Below, one piece after another: positions 43,911 to 53,140 of a stretch of 64,000 nucleotides of DNA (positions within the stretch are counted from its first letter, which is position 1; each line of letters begins with the position of its first letter). A program made the position numbers and the translations under genes. Below the pieces are notes generated by a model, which was given only the letters and a program-made list of their open reading frames with translations, had not been told where the DNA came from and ran no database searches. The stretch is from positions 4,893,501 to 4,957,500 of the forward strand of contig JARFJB010001910.1 in the NCBI GenBank assembly GCA_036346205.1, in the 5' to 3' direction. This DNA comes from Vesta saturnalis. Lineage: Eukaryota; Arthropoda; Insecta; Coleoptera; Lampyridae.

Positions 43911-45809
43911 TACTCGTCATAGCGAGCTAGCCATTCGCCTATCAGAAAATATAAAGCGAAGTCGTGCTGCTGTTTCTATTGACATTTTAAGTGAATATTT
44001 TGATAAGTTGAATGTTACTTTAAAACACATTCCTGACGAAAATATCGTCAATTATGACGAGACATGTTTTACCGATGACCCTGGACGAACCAAAGTTGTT
44101 GTTCGACGCACAGCTAAACATGCCGAAAAAATTATGGACCACACAAAATCTTCTAGTGTGATGTTTTCCGTTAGTGGATCGGGAGTTATGTTGCCGCCTT
44201 ATATTGTGGTCTACGTGGACAGAAAATGGTCCCGAAAACGCCCAGTACAATCGCAGCAAATCTGGATGGTTTGATCTACACCTATTCGAAGACTGGTTTA
44301 AATGAATTGTGCTCCCTTATTTTAAAAAAGGACCGAAGGTGTTGATCGGTGACAATTTAGCCAGCCACATTAGCATCACTGTCATGCAGCAGTGCCAAAA
44401 CTATAATATTCGCTTTGTTGTCTTGCTCCCCAATAGTACACATCTAACGCAACCGCTAGATGTTTGCTATTTCAGACCACTGAAGGGTAAATGGAGGTCC
44501 GTTTTAACTAAATGGAAGCAAACACAACCTGGCCCCATAAGGAAAGATCGATTCCCTGGTCTACTCAAAGCAACATTAGTAGAACTAGGTGCAAAAAAAG
44601 CTTGATAACATAAAAGCCGGGTTCAAAGCGACAGGACTTATTCCTATCGATCGAGAAGCTGTTTTACAACGAATCCCTTCTCAACACAGGCCTGTTGGGG
44701 AAATTGCCAATGTGTTAAAAGATTTGTTTGAAACAACAAGAAATGTAAAACCCAATAAGTCCGGCAGACGGAAGAAACTAAATGTTGCTCCAGGGGAGAG
44801 CATCTCTGTAGAAGATTTAGAAGCAGAACAAATAGACGAGACAACGGTGGCAGTACAACTATCTAAGCAAAACAAAATTGTTAAAAAAAATCCGAAGCCA
44901 CGCAAGTCCAATAAATCCGAACTTTCTTCTGAAAGTGAGATAAGAGCTTGAAGGCGAGACCGACGAAGAAGAGTCCAGTGATATTGAGCCCGAGGATAAT
45001 TTACAAATGCGAAATCAAGACAACAAGCAAAATGAAGAACCTGTGGAACGACACTCATTTCAATGTGGAGAGTTTGTTCTTGTGAAATTTCATACAGAGA
45101 AACGGCTTGTAAAATATGTTGGAGAAATCTGCCAAATCATTGAAGAAGAGTATCTTCAAGTAAAATTCATACGAAAAACTGTGGGTACAAAAGAAACATT
45201 TTTTTCATATCCTGACGTAATAGACGAATCGATGGTGCACAGAAATGAGGTCGTATGTCTGCCAGCTCCACAGCTCCTTCGCCGAGAACGTTTCAAATTT
45301 TTGACAGATTTGGTAGATGACAATGATATATAAACAAATATGTTAACTACATTTGTAAAAATATTGTTAATTTAGGTTTAAGTATTATTATAATGTTAAC
45401 TTTTTGAGAATACCTTGGTTTTTAAATTATTTTTGTATCTTGTCAGAATAAACGTTTCTTTTTTGAAATAAATGGTCTCAAAAAATTTTTTAACCCTGTA
45501 CAATGGAAAGATACTTTTTTAAAAAGTTAAACTTGATGTCAAGTCACCTATGAAACAGTTTTACTTGTCATTTACACTGATCTTTACTTACATTTTCAAA
45601 TCACCCAACAGGTAGGGTGACTTGAAAAACAGGGTTTTTATTTTTTTTGTACATTTTTTTTGAGTTTTACAAAAATCTTTCATACAGGTTCTATTCTTTG
45701 CAAAAAGTGGCATAACGCCATATTTTTTGTTTTATGATATATTTAAGGGTATGGCAGATATTATTGAATTCAAGTCAAAATAGCAGTCAAGTCACCCAAC
45801 TCTACGGTA

Positions 45810-46493
45810 CGTACGTATTTTCAAAAGGGGAAAACTCAGTTAACACGACTTTTTCTAGGCATATTTTTTTAATATGGACTATTTCTTAGCTTCAGAAGAG
45901 TGTTAACATTTTGTATGTCGTGGGGTCTTGATTCTCGCTCTGAGCGATTAAATGCAACTTGTTTATAAAAAAATCTTTTAACGTTTGTAATTCAGCTAGA
46001 AAATGTGTAATACAAAACTCACCGTTGTAGATCTTAAGATACTTGATGCTTCTCCAAGAATTTCGTGTAGATCCAAACGGGTAGAGATTTTGCTTTGTTT
46101 AATAATAGTGCTTCTGTACAGTCTAAGTATAGTCTAGCGTGCTAAACCACTCAGGAACACTTAGTATAATGCATAGTGGGATTTTGAATTGCACAGAGAT
46201 GCCTGTGAACGGCTACCTTAGATTTTTTCATATCATAAATGAGAGGGAAACAGGAACTAGGAAAAGTTAGAAGCCGTGTAGAATAATGTGAATTGCACCT
46301 GTTTGGGCAGCTCCAACCCAGAGGCGAGAATTATGTTCTAGATGAGGTCGAATTTGGAACTTATACAGGGTGACCCAACGATTTGGGGGTGGAAGATAGA
46401 AAAGGAAACAAGAAATATTTAACAAACCAATCATAGAAAGATTAGCTAAATTATAAAATACCATTAGCAATAAAACTAGGCATTAGTCATAGT
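45810..46493. other. No intact gene; possible LINE RT remnant on the minus strand
   Basis: Mostly non-coding. On the minus strand, 46361 down to about 46267 reads YKFQIRPHLEHNSRLWVGAA, which resembles the QVRPHLEYCS-W segment near the C-terminus of many LINE reverse transcriptases. It is isolated and short. CAGGGTGACCCAACG at about 46366 looks like a Tc1-type TIR start, but no partner was found. Confidence 0.4.
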
Positions 46494-46960
46494 TAACGAC
46501 CTTAGAATTCTTCAATGGAACGCTAACGAACTCGTGCAACATCAGCAAGAGTTATTAGTAATATTTTAAACTCGAAATATTGAGGTAGCCGTAATATCAG
46601 AGACAAACTGTACGAACGAAACATATATTAAAATGAAAGGCTATCAAGTTTATCACGCCTTACATCCACAAAATACAGCTAGAGGAGGAGCAGCTATCTT
46701 AGTCAAATACAGTATAACTCATTAAGAGAAACAAAAGTACGAAACAGAGGCAATACAAGCCGCCAGTATATACAAAACAACGCAAAACAATCTGGTTACA
46801 GTGGAAGCGACATATTTTCCACCCCAACATAATCTAAAAAAGGATGATTACAAAAAATGCTTGAAGTTATCTTGCTTCAACAGTAAACTGATGGGTATGT
46901 GCTGATCTTAGCTACAACGATGAATACTTTCAGTTTTCAAGAACATGTTGTAGCTGTGCT
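46494..46960 (+). pseudogene. Jockey-type LINE endonuclease fragment
   Basis: The frames read LRILQWNANELVQHQQELLV, VAVISETNCTNETYIKMKGY and YHALHPQNTARGGAAILVKY, i.e. the first conserved Asn, the SET and the RGG motifs of the apurinic-like endonuclease of jockey-group LINEs. AIQAASIYKT and VEATYFPPQHN follow. It is decayed after about 46870, and no RT follows. Different family from the LINE at 21.4 kb. Confidence 0.7.
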
Positions 46961-47189
46961 ACAACCTGGTTGACATGAATATTTTTATTTATTGTTATCC
47001 ATATCAGTCAAAATATTTCAAATGTGATTTTTATTAATGTAGAAGGAATTAGCGAACAAGTAAACACCTAAACACGTAAATCCCAAACATACACAAAAAA
47101 AAATTGTGAAACAGTTACTTAACAAATACATCTACTAACACCTCAAACACCCAAAACAATCAAGAAAACATACCGGCCTTCGAAAGTAC

Positions 47190-47490
47190 TTATTTGTGAT
47201 CCATTATTGTAACATACGCGGTATCAGGTCTAATATTAATGCTGCCAACATCTTGAACAATCTGACATTTTCTTTTTATCTGAAACACAAGTCTACTCCA
47301 AAAACTCGGATTCACTCGACCTACAATTTCCGCAATACAATTTTCACTCTAACTTTTGATACAAAGAAGGAGTGTGTGCATATTACAAGGACAGTGTCGC
47401 TTGCAAGATAATTTTTTTTTGGAGAATAAAGAATTCACCGGGATATGGTTGAAACGTTCTGGTTCCAAATTTGTAAAATTTCTCTGTTGT
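47190..47490 (+). pseudogene. LINE endonuclease N-terminal fragment (same family as 21.4 kb)
   Basis: Reads HYCNIRGIRSNINAANILNN, then, after a frameshift, FFLSETQVYSKNSDSLDLQF, and on to KEFTGIWLKRSGSKFVKF. The second half matches the start of the LINE at 21376. The fragment ends exactly where a PLE terminal repeat begins. Confidence 0.7.
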
Positions 47491-47494
47491 CAAA

Positions 47495-47692
47495 TTTGAA
47501 AAATTCAAATTTGACAAAATTGTTTACTACATCTTTAACAATTTTTAACATACATTGCTACTGACGAAGATAACTGTAAGTGTTATCGAAACGTTTAGAT
47601 TGTATAATTTAAAGTACACCATTAAAAAATCCCAAAAGATAAGTATTTTATTATGAGTGTTAATGGTGAAAGTTTACATTTTCATATTTTTG

Positions 47693-47693
<1 letters not shown>
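47495..47693 (+). repeat. PLE terminal repeat with the best-preserved hammerhead-like core
   Basis: AAATTTGACAAAATTGTTTA, ACATCTTTAACAATTTTTAA, then CTGACGA and stem/GAAA (47558-47598), AAAGTACACCATT, AAGTATTTTATTATGAGTGT, TAATGGTGAAAGTTTACATT. Almost identical to 49330-49494. Confidence 0.8.
47558..47598 (+). ncRNA. Hammerhead-ribozyme-like motif in PLE terminus
   Basis: CTGACGA (47561-47567), one extra A, stem II GATAAC/GTTATC (47569-47574 / 47582-47587) closing a 7-nt loop, then GAAA (47588-47591). The next bases make a self-complementary ACGT (47591-47594) and T at the cleavage position, then TAG, which pairs with CTA just before the core (47558-47560). The order matches type I hammerheads with a very short stem III that would work as a dimer, as reported for PLEs. 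The unpaired A after CTGACGA departs from the textbook core. Activity is not demonstrated. Confidence 0.55.
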
Positions 47694-47747
<54 letters not shown>

Positions 47748-49196
47748 ATAATATATTTCAAGTTAATATACATATGTATTTACAATCGTCAGTATAATAA
47801 TTATTCATATTTACATCTGATGTAATCATCAATCTTATAAAATGCGTTCTTAAGTAAGTGCCTTTTATCGATAATTTATATTGTCGTAGAGGTAATTCTC
47901 GTAATTGCATAGGTAACTTATTATAAAATTGTATGCATAAGAAATTAGGCCCGTTTTGAGATTTTTTAATTCGATAGAATTTTTTATGTAGGTTTTCACT
48001 CTCTCTAGTGTTATACTCATGCAGTTCTTTTTGTTGGGTGTGTAGATGAATGTTTTTCTTTACATACATTAGACATTCGTAAATAAACATTCCAGGTAAT
48101 GTCATTATCGATAACTCGATAAATGTTTGTTTGCAGTCAATTTTATACGAGATATTTCCAATAATTCGTATGGCTCTTCTTTATAACGCAAAAATTCGTT
48201 TGCTACTCGATGAGTATCCCCACAAAAGGATGGCATATGACATGAGCGAGTGACACATTGCAAAGTATGTTGTCCTTAGGACGTACGATGAAATTGAATT
48301 TTGCAAGTTGCGCAAGGCATAAATATTTTTACTCAACTTCAAAGCTAGTTCATTTGTATGTGCAGCCCAATTTAATTTAGAATCTAAACATACCCCTAGA
48401 TATTTGATACACTCCGGATTACTAAAATTTTGGTCTTTTTGAGAGAAGGTCATTTTTTGAGTTTTTTGGGTATTTACACATAGCTTATTTGCTGCTAACC
48501 AGTCAGTGGCTTTTAATTGAACGGTATCGCATTCGAGCACAGCAGACTGCAATGATTTACTTTTCATCAGTAGTGTTGTGTCGTCTGCATATACAATTTG
48601 ACGTATATTAATATCTAGGCAATTTGCAAAGTTATTAATATAGATTAGAAATAAAACCGGCGCGAGGATGCTGCCCTGTGGCACACCAATTCTATTGGGT
48701 AGTTTTGTTGATATTCCATTATAGTTTACTAGCTGATATTTGTTTGATAGATAAGAACTGATTAACTTTATACTACCCGATCTAAAGTTATATGCTTTTA
48801 ATTTATTTATTAAAATTTCGTGATTTACGCAATCAAAAGCCTTTGATAGGTCTAGAAACAACGATATTGGACTTTCCTTGTTTTCAAAACAGGTTAGAAT
48901 GTATTCCGTAAGCTCTAAGATGGCATCAGTTGTGCTTCTATTTTTACGGAAACCAAATTGTTGCGTATTAAACAGTTGATTACTTTCGAAATAGCTTGTT
49001 ATTTGGAAAGTTAATATCTTTTCAAATATTTTTAAGAAAATAGGAAGTATTGATATAGGTCTGTAGTTCATACAATTCTTCTTTCCGTTTTTGAGAATAG
49101 GTACCACTGATGCGATTTTTAGCTTGTCAGGAAACCTTCCTTTTTTTATACACAAATTTACAAGCTCTCTACGACGAAAGCTTTCGTCGTAGAGAG
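47694..49196 (-). pseudogene. CR1/L2-type LINE reverse transcriptase, 5'-truncated
   Basis: The minus strand from about 49196 reads RELVNLCIKKGRFPDKLKIA, then the RT boxes: SVVPILKNGKK, NYRPISILPIFLKIFEKIL, QQFGFRKNRSTTDAILELTE, SLFLDLSKAFDCVNHEI, GVPQGSILAPVLFLIYIN, QIVYADDTTLLM (YADD intact), NTQKTQKMTF and ECIKYLGVCLDSKLNWAAH. The 343-codon frame ends at 48181. After a shift the C-terminus continues (KKNIHLHTQQKELHEYNTRE, GPNFLCIQFYNKLP) to 47758. A (TA)n array at about 47707-47743 forms the 3' end. Endonuclease and ORF1 are missing. It lies between two PLE terminal repeats. Confidence 0.85.
49165..49196. repeat. Perfect 32-bp palindrome at the LINE 5' end
   Basis: CTCTCTACGACGAAAG followed immediately by its exact reverse complement. 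It lies where the truncated LINE meets the PLE sequence (GTGTTCTGGTTTGTCATC). Confidence 0.95.
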
Positions 49197-49494
49197 TGTT
49201 CTGGTTTGTCATCTTTGAGGCAGTTTAACAATATTTAATTTTAATGACCCAGTTATTCTTTACTACAATTTTATAGTTGGCTTATACGTTTCTCAAACTG
49301 TTATATTAATAGCAGGCTTATGTTTATGTTTGAATTTTTCAAATTTGACAAAATTGTTTACTACATCTTTAACAATTTTTAACAAACATTACTACAGACG
49401 AAGATAACTGTAAGTGTTATCGAAACGTTTAGATTGTATAATTTAAAGTAACCATTAAAAAATCCCAAAAAAGATAAGTATTTTATCATTTAGA
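49197..49494 (+). repeat. PLE terminal repeat
   Basis: GTGTTCTGGTTTGTCATC, GGCAGTTTAACAATATTTAA, AGCAGGCTTATGTTTATG, AAATTTGACAAAATTGTTTA, then CAGACGA (core with T to A) at 49395-49401, stem and GAAACGTTTAG, ending AAGATAAGTATTTTATCA. Confidence 0.8.
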
Positions 49495-49693
49495 TGAACA
49501 TTATTTGCCCATAAATCACGTAATGTAGTATTGTTGACGGGATTTCTACCACTACACGGGTCATTTAGAATAAATCGGAACCGTCATGGCACATTTAAAT
49601 GGAAAACTAAAAATTATATTATAAAAAATATTGACGTTATTTGACATCGTTGGAATCAGAAAATCATGCAGAATTCAAAAATGCAATAATATA

Positions 49694-49870
49694 CAGGGTG
49701 TTCCATTTAACAATCGAAAGTTAGGGTCACTTCCGGCGAAACCAGAAATGAAAAAAAATCGCCTATTATGTCAAAAACTGCCGCTTATGTATATAGGATA
49801 TCCCAAGTTTCAATCAACTATCTTAAAAACGAAAGGAGGGAAGTGGGTGTACCATGATCCTGTTACACCC

Positions 49871-49872
<2 letters not shown>
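49694..49872. mobile_element. Small TA-flanked MITE
   Basis: TA at 49692-49693 and 49873-49874. Ends are CAGGGTGTTCCATTT and CCGGGTGTAACAGG (minus strand). No ORF of its own. Ends of this type (CAGGGTG) recur at the long-TIR Tc1-like elements in this window. Confidence 0.6.

Positions 49873-49928
<56 letters not shown>
49873..49928. repeat. (TA)n microsatellite
   Basis: Uninterrupted TA repeat directly next to the MITE. Confidence 0.95.
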
Positions 49929-49931
<3 letters not shown>

Positions 49932-50067
49932 CAAAGAACATATATTGGATAACTCAGTGGTGAAGGTGTCAGACTTGCAACTCAATGGTACCAAGTTTGT
50001 AATCTAAGAGTAGTCAAGTGCTTGAGAAAAATTCGAGTCATTTGCGAAAAACAGTCCTCCTCGGGAC

Positions 50068-50108
50068 AGCCTGATGACGGAAGCAGACTCCGCTTGCGAA
50101 ACGTCGCG
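50068..50108 (+). ncRNA. Hammerhead-ribozyme-like motif, second PLE family
   Basis: CTGATGA (50071-50077), one extra base (C), stem II GGAAGC/GCTTGC with one G-G mismatch (50079-50084 / 50092-50097), GAAA (50098-50101), self-complementary ACGT, then C at the expected cleavage position. GC before the core pairs with GC after it (short stem I). The one-base excess after the core is the same as in the other PLE family here, which suggests a genuine variant rather than decay. Confidence 0.55.
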
Positions 50109-50129
50109 TTAAAAAACCGAACAAAACTG

Positions 50130-50360
50130 TGGAAAAGTCCGATTAACCCAATTAAATTAGTAACTCGGTACGGCCCCGAATTCAAAAAGCTTGAAACATC
50201 CATAAACAAGCTAGCACTACAGGAGAATCAACTAACCTCCCTCTGCCCCATGCAAATGCGGCAGAGCATATGTAGGAGAGACCAGTAGACCACTCAAAGT
50301 GAGAACTCAGGACCATAAGAACAACATCCGCAAGGGCACCATGAATGCCCGAACTATGAC
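50130..50360 (+). pseudogene. PLE GIY-YIG endonuclease fragment, second family
   Basis: Reads RYGPEFKKLETSINKLALQE, then, after a shift at about 50240, PCKCGRAYVGETSRPLKVRT and QDHKNNIRKGTMN. This is the GIY-YIG core of a PLE family distinct from the one at 1.3 kb and 62.3 kb. No RT precedes it; instead the hammerhead-like terminal motif lies just upstream, so this is a rearranged or tandem junction copy. Confidence 0.65.
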
Positions 50361-50489
50361 TATTAATTTTTTTATGAATTATTCTAGAAAAAAAGTAACT
50401 GTACATTTTAAACCAAGGTCGGCTATTATTGGGAACGAAATGAATGAATAAAACTTAACATTATTGAAAATTCGATGATAATTAATAAC

Positions 50490-51455
50490 GTGTATTAGCT
50501 CCTCTTGCATTAACGACTGCTTGCATTCGACGATGCATACTCTGAATTAAATTAAGAATTACATTCCATCCATGTTATTCCACTCCTGCGACAGCAAATC
50601 TCTCTGCTCCTGGACAGTTCTTGGGGCTGGTGTATACCTTCGGATACGTCACCCTAACTCATTCCAGACATGTTCGATGGTATTCATATCTTCATCTAGA
50701 CATTCACTGACAATCCTGGCAACGTGTGGTCTTACATTAGCATGCATGAAAATGCCTTGCTCGCCCACACTGACCATGAAAGGCACAACATGATCTTCCA
50801 CGACCTCCGTTATACATCTGTGAGCTGTTAGAGAGCCATTCTCTACGAAAACCAACTCTGTACGTGCTTCTGAAGTGATACCTGCCCAAACCATAACAGA
50901 CCCATCCTCAAATTTACATCTAACGTCAATAAAAACGGAGGAGTATCTTTCTCCGGATCTTCTCCATACTCGTCGACGTCAGTCTGGTCCGTTGGGGCAA
51001 AAAAGCGACTCATCTATAAAGAGTGTCTTGCTCCAGTCATCATCGTTCCATGCCAAGTGATTTCGAGCAAAATCCAACCTTGCTATTCCATGCTGGCGGT
51101 TCATTGTTAGCCCTGTAGCCATCCTTCTGCAAGATAATCCATTAGCACAAAGCCTTCTTCTAACTGTTGATTCGCTAACATTAACACCTCTAACCTCTTG
51201 AAGCTGATTTCACAGCAAAACCACAGATGCTCTATTCAGCAAGCTTGACAACAAAAACCGATCACCTCTTTGACTCCTGACTCTTTTTCGCCCAGAACCC
51301 GGTCTTCTGGTTATAAGACCATCCTCCTGATAGCGCTGGTACACATTTTGCACAGCACATAGGCTCTCACCAACAATTCTGTCGGTTTCAAGTTGTCCTC
51401 TACAATCTTGTATCATCGCTACAATTCGTGCCACAACAATAGGATCTAGAGGCAT
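50490..51455 (-). pseudogene. Tc1-like transposase, near full length but broken
   Basis: Starts MPLDPIVVARIVAMIQDCRG at 51455, with HTH (ESLCAVQNVYQRYQEDGLIT, RRPGSGRK, STVRRRLCANGLSCRR). The DDE core has TLFIDESLFCPNG (first Asp), GSVMVWAGITSEART and IFMHANVRPHVARIV, where the family's second Asp (HDNARPH) is Ala. The third motif is shortened to DEDMNTIEHVWNELG, lacking PARSPDL. It ends with MHRRMQAVVNARGANTRY near 50490. Frameshifts lie at about 51210 and 50900. TIRs not identified. Catalytically dead. Confidence 0.8.
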
Positions 51456-51748
51456 TATAGCCTGGTAAATAAACAATACCAACAGTAAACCGTCACTACC
51501 CACAATAAACCATATAACGAATAGGTTTTAGAGAAAAAAAATTAACAATTAACTGAAATATAAGCAACAAAATGTGAATGTTTACTTAGGACTAATTTTT
51601 GTTGTTTAACAAACGTTGCGAATACGGTGACAGAATGTGGCAGACGCCAAAAATATAACTTCCATCGCCTACTACACCTACGACTCCCTGATTAGTTTTA
51701 TTTTTAAAATTATTTGTTACAACCAAAGGATTACGGTATTATAGAATA
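51456..51748. other. No gene seen
   Basis: Short non-coding stretch between the Tc1 pseudogene and the TA at 51749-51750. Confidence 0.5.
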
Positions 51749-51750
51749 TA

Positions 51751-53011
51751 CAGTGCCCGTCTAGTCTCCCCCCACCACCCAACCTATTATGTGCACCATA
51801 AAACTGAAATTAATAAAATTTTGGTAAAGGAAACTAGGGCACATGCAACGTTTTTGATGGTATTCAGTGACGAAATCATTAAAAATGGCGGACAGCCGCT
51901 ATTTTGTAAAATAATTTTAAATGGGATCATATATGGCAAGTAACACCTCATTTAAAGCTCGTTTCAAATCCTTTTCAATGAGATCAACAACATTAAATAT
52001 TACTGCTGATTTATGAATTTCAACCCAAAAACATCAAAACATTAATTGGCGTCTTTGGGCTGAAACTCATGAATCGGTAATATTTTAATGTTGTTGATCT
52101 CGTTGAAAAGGACATTTAAAATTATTTTACAAAATGGCGACTATTTTGTAAAATAATTTTAAATAGTATCATATGGCAAGTAATACCTCATTTGAAAGCT
52201 CGTTTGAACGACATTAACAACTTTAAATACTGATTTGAGTTTCAACCCAAAAACCTCAAAATATTAACCTCTTCACGCCGGTAATGCACAACTATGCATC
52301 ATGCGCGACTGTGTGCTACAACCGGATGATGCATATGGGTGATACTGGTACTATTGTTCTGTTATATGGTGTATCAGACATCCATATGATTATAAATGCA
52401 TTTTATGCTATTCCCGATACCACTTATCAATGTTTGGCAATTTACAGACTTTGGTGGTAGGGTAAAACTCCGCCCATTTATAGTGTGCGGATAGCATAGT
52501 GACTTGCAATCTGAATTTTATTTTGTTCTGTCTGTGATAAATCTCTTTGTTCCAAAGAACACTTTGATTATCATCATTAGTAAACACTCGTTTAGTGGTT
52601 ATAAGCACAATGTTTAGATTTAGTTAGAGTATCTTCAATATTTTGTTTTTTAATTTGTTTTCTGTTTACAAGAATTTATGTTTGGCTTAATAAATAACAG
52701 TTTAAGAATTAATAACGGATTTATTTCCCCATTTTTTATTTCGTAATTGTTAAAATTATAATGCTTATTGATCTAAAATAACTCCCGCGTAGATCCGGAT
52801 ATAGCACGCGCTTGACGAAAATATGCCCAGCGCGAAGGGGTTAATTGGCGTTTTCGGGTTGTAACTCATGAATCAATAGTATATTTTAATATTATTGATA
52901 ATGACTTTCAAATAAGGTATTACTTGCCATATACCATTTAAAATTATTTATAAAATGGTGGCTGTCCGCCATGGTTCAAATAATTTGAGGCGGGGCTTTA
53001 GATGGGCACTG
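51751..53011. mobile_element. Double foldback element with TA duplication
   Basis: TA at 51749-51750 and 53012-53013. Ends are CAGTGCCCGTCTAG and CAGTGCCCATCTAA (minus strand). Internally the arm sequence (GGCGGACAGCCGC, AAAATAATTTTAAAT, GGCAAGTAACACCTCATTT, TTTCAACCCAAAAAC) appears in alternating orientation several times. At 52114-52135 and 52143-52164 the arms meet as ATTTAAAATTATTTTACAAA and its complement around a 7-bp centre. The structure looks like two foldback units joined. A piggyBac-type MITE lies in the second unit. Confidence 0.8.
52268..52840. mobile_element. piggyBac-type MITE
   Basis: TTAA at 52264-52267 and 52841-52844. Ends are CCTCTTCACGCCGG and CCCCTTCGCGCTGG (minus strand). 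573 bp with no transposase. Removing it and one TTAA rejoins the foldback sequence (AAAATATTAATTGGCGTTT), which matches the other copies of that segment (ACATTAATTGGCGTCTT at 52030). Confidence 0.9.
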
Positions 53012-53140
53012 TATAGTCAGTTCCTAAGATAATCATTGTAAAGAGTGCAGCAATAAAAAAAGTGAACAACTTCAAGACTTTTGATCAATCTGCAGCAAAA
53101 TTCATGTATCACTATAAATTTTATTTTCTTTATTACAAAA

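Larger units (their letters stand above)
40837..45333 (+). pseudogene. Outer pogo-like transposase, split and frameshifted
   Basis: Starts MPNKCKRVLGKRKYHDFTKG with a Pipsqueak-type HTH (EASSNTGISKSTLSRKLKNK). A frameshift near 41100 is followed by VRIYLNRP and PGNSWYHAFI up to the insertion site. Beyond it, RHSELAIRLSENIKRSRAAV resumes at 43914. The DDE_1 core follows: NYDETCFTDDPG (44053; first Asp), VLIGDNLASHIS (44341; second) and THLTQPLDVCYFRPLKGKW (about 44438; third). Breaks occur near 44215 and 44600 and a stop at 44949. An acidic/basic linker leads to a C-terminal module (CGEFVLVKFHTEKRLVKYVG, EEEYLQVKFIRK, FFSYPDVIDESMVH) ending at 45333. The inner element's transposase has a comparable module. 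Confidence 0.85.
40437..45807 (+). mobile_element. pogo-like element (outer), containing a second pogo-like element
   Basis: TA at 40435-40436 and 45808-45809. TIRs match for 21 bp, starting CCGTAGAGTTGGGTGACTT. It encodes a CENP-B/Tigger-type transposase that is interrupted at 41190-43910. Excising the inner element and one TA gives a colinear coding sequence. The element sits in R1 copy C. Confidence 0.95.
38391..46000 (-). repeat. Dispersed repeat R1, copy C, split by two insertions
   Basis: Reverse orientation: CCTTCCAACCTACAAAATGG at about 38400, TTCCAAAGCGGCCCGCTTCT, then, after the hAT insertion, GCATTTTCAACCGTATTTAA, CGACCTTAGGAATCTTTTGC, AGGTCTATATG and CAGCTTCAGGAGAAATAA. After the pogo-like insertion only a short continuation (CGTACGT, 45810 onward) can be matched, so the right boundary is uncertain. 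Confidence 0.6.
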
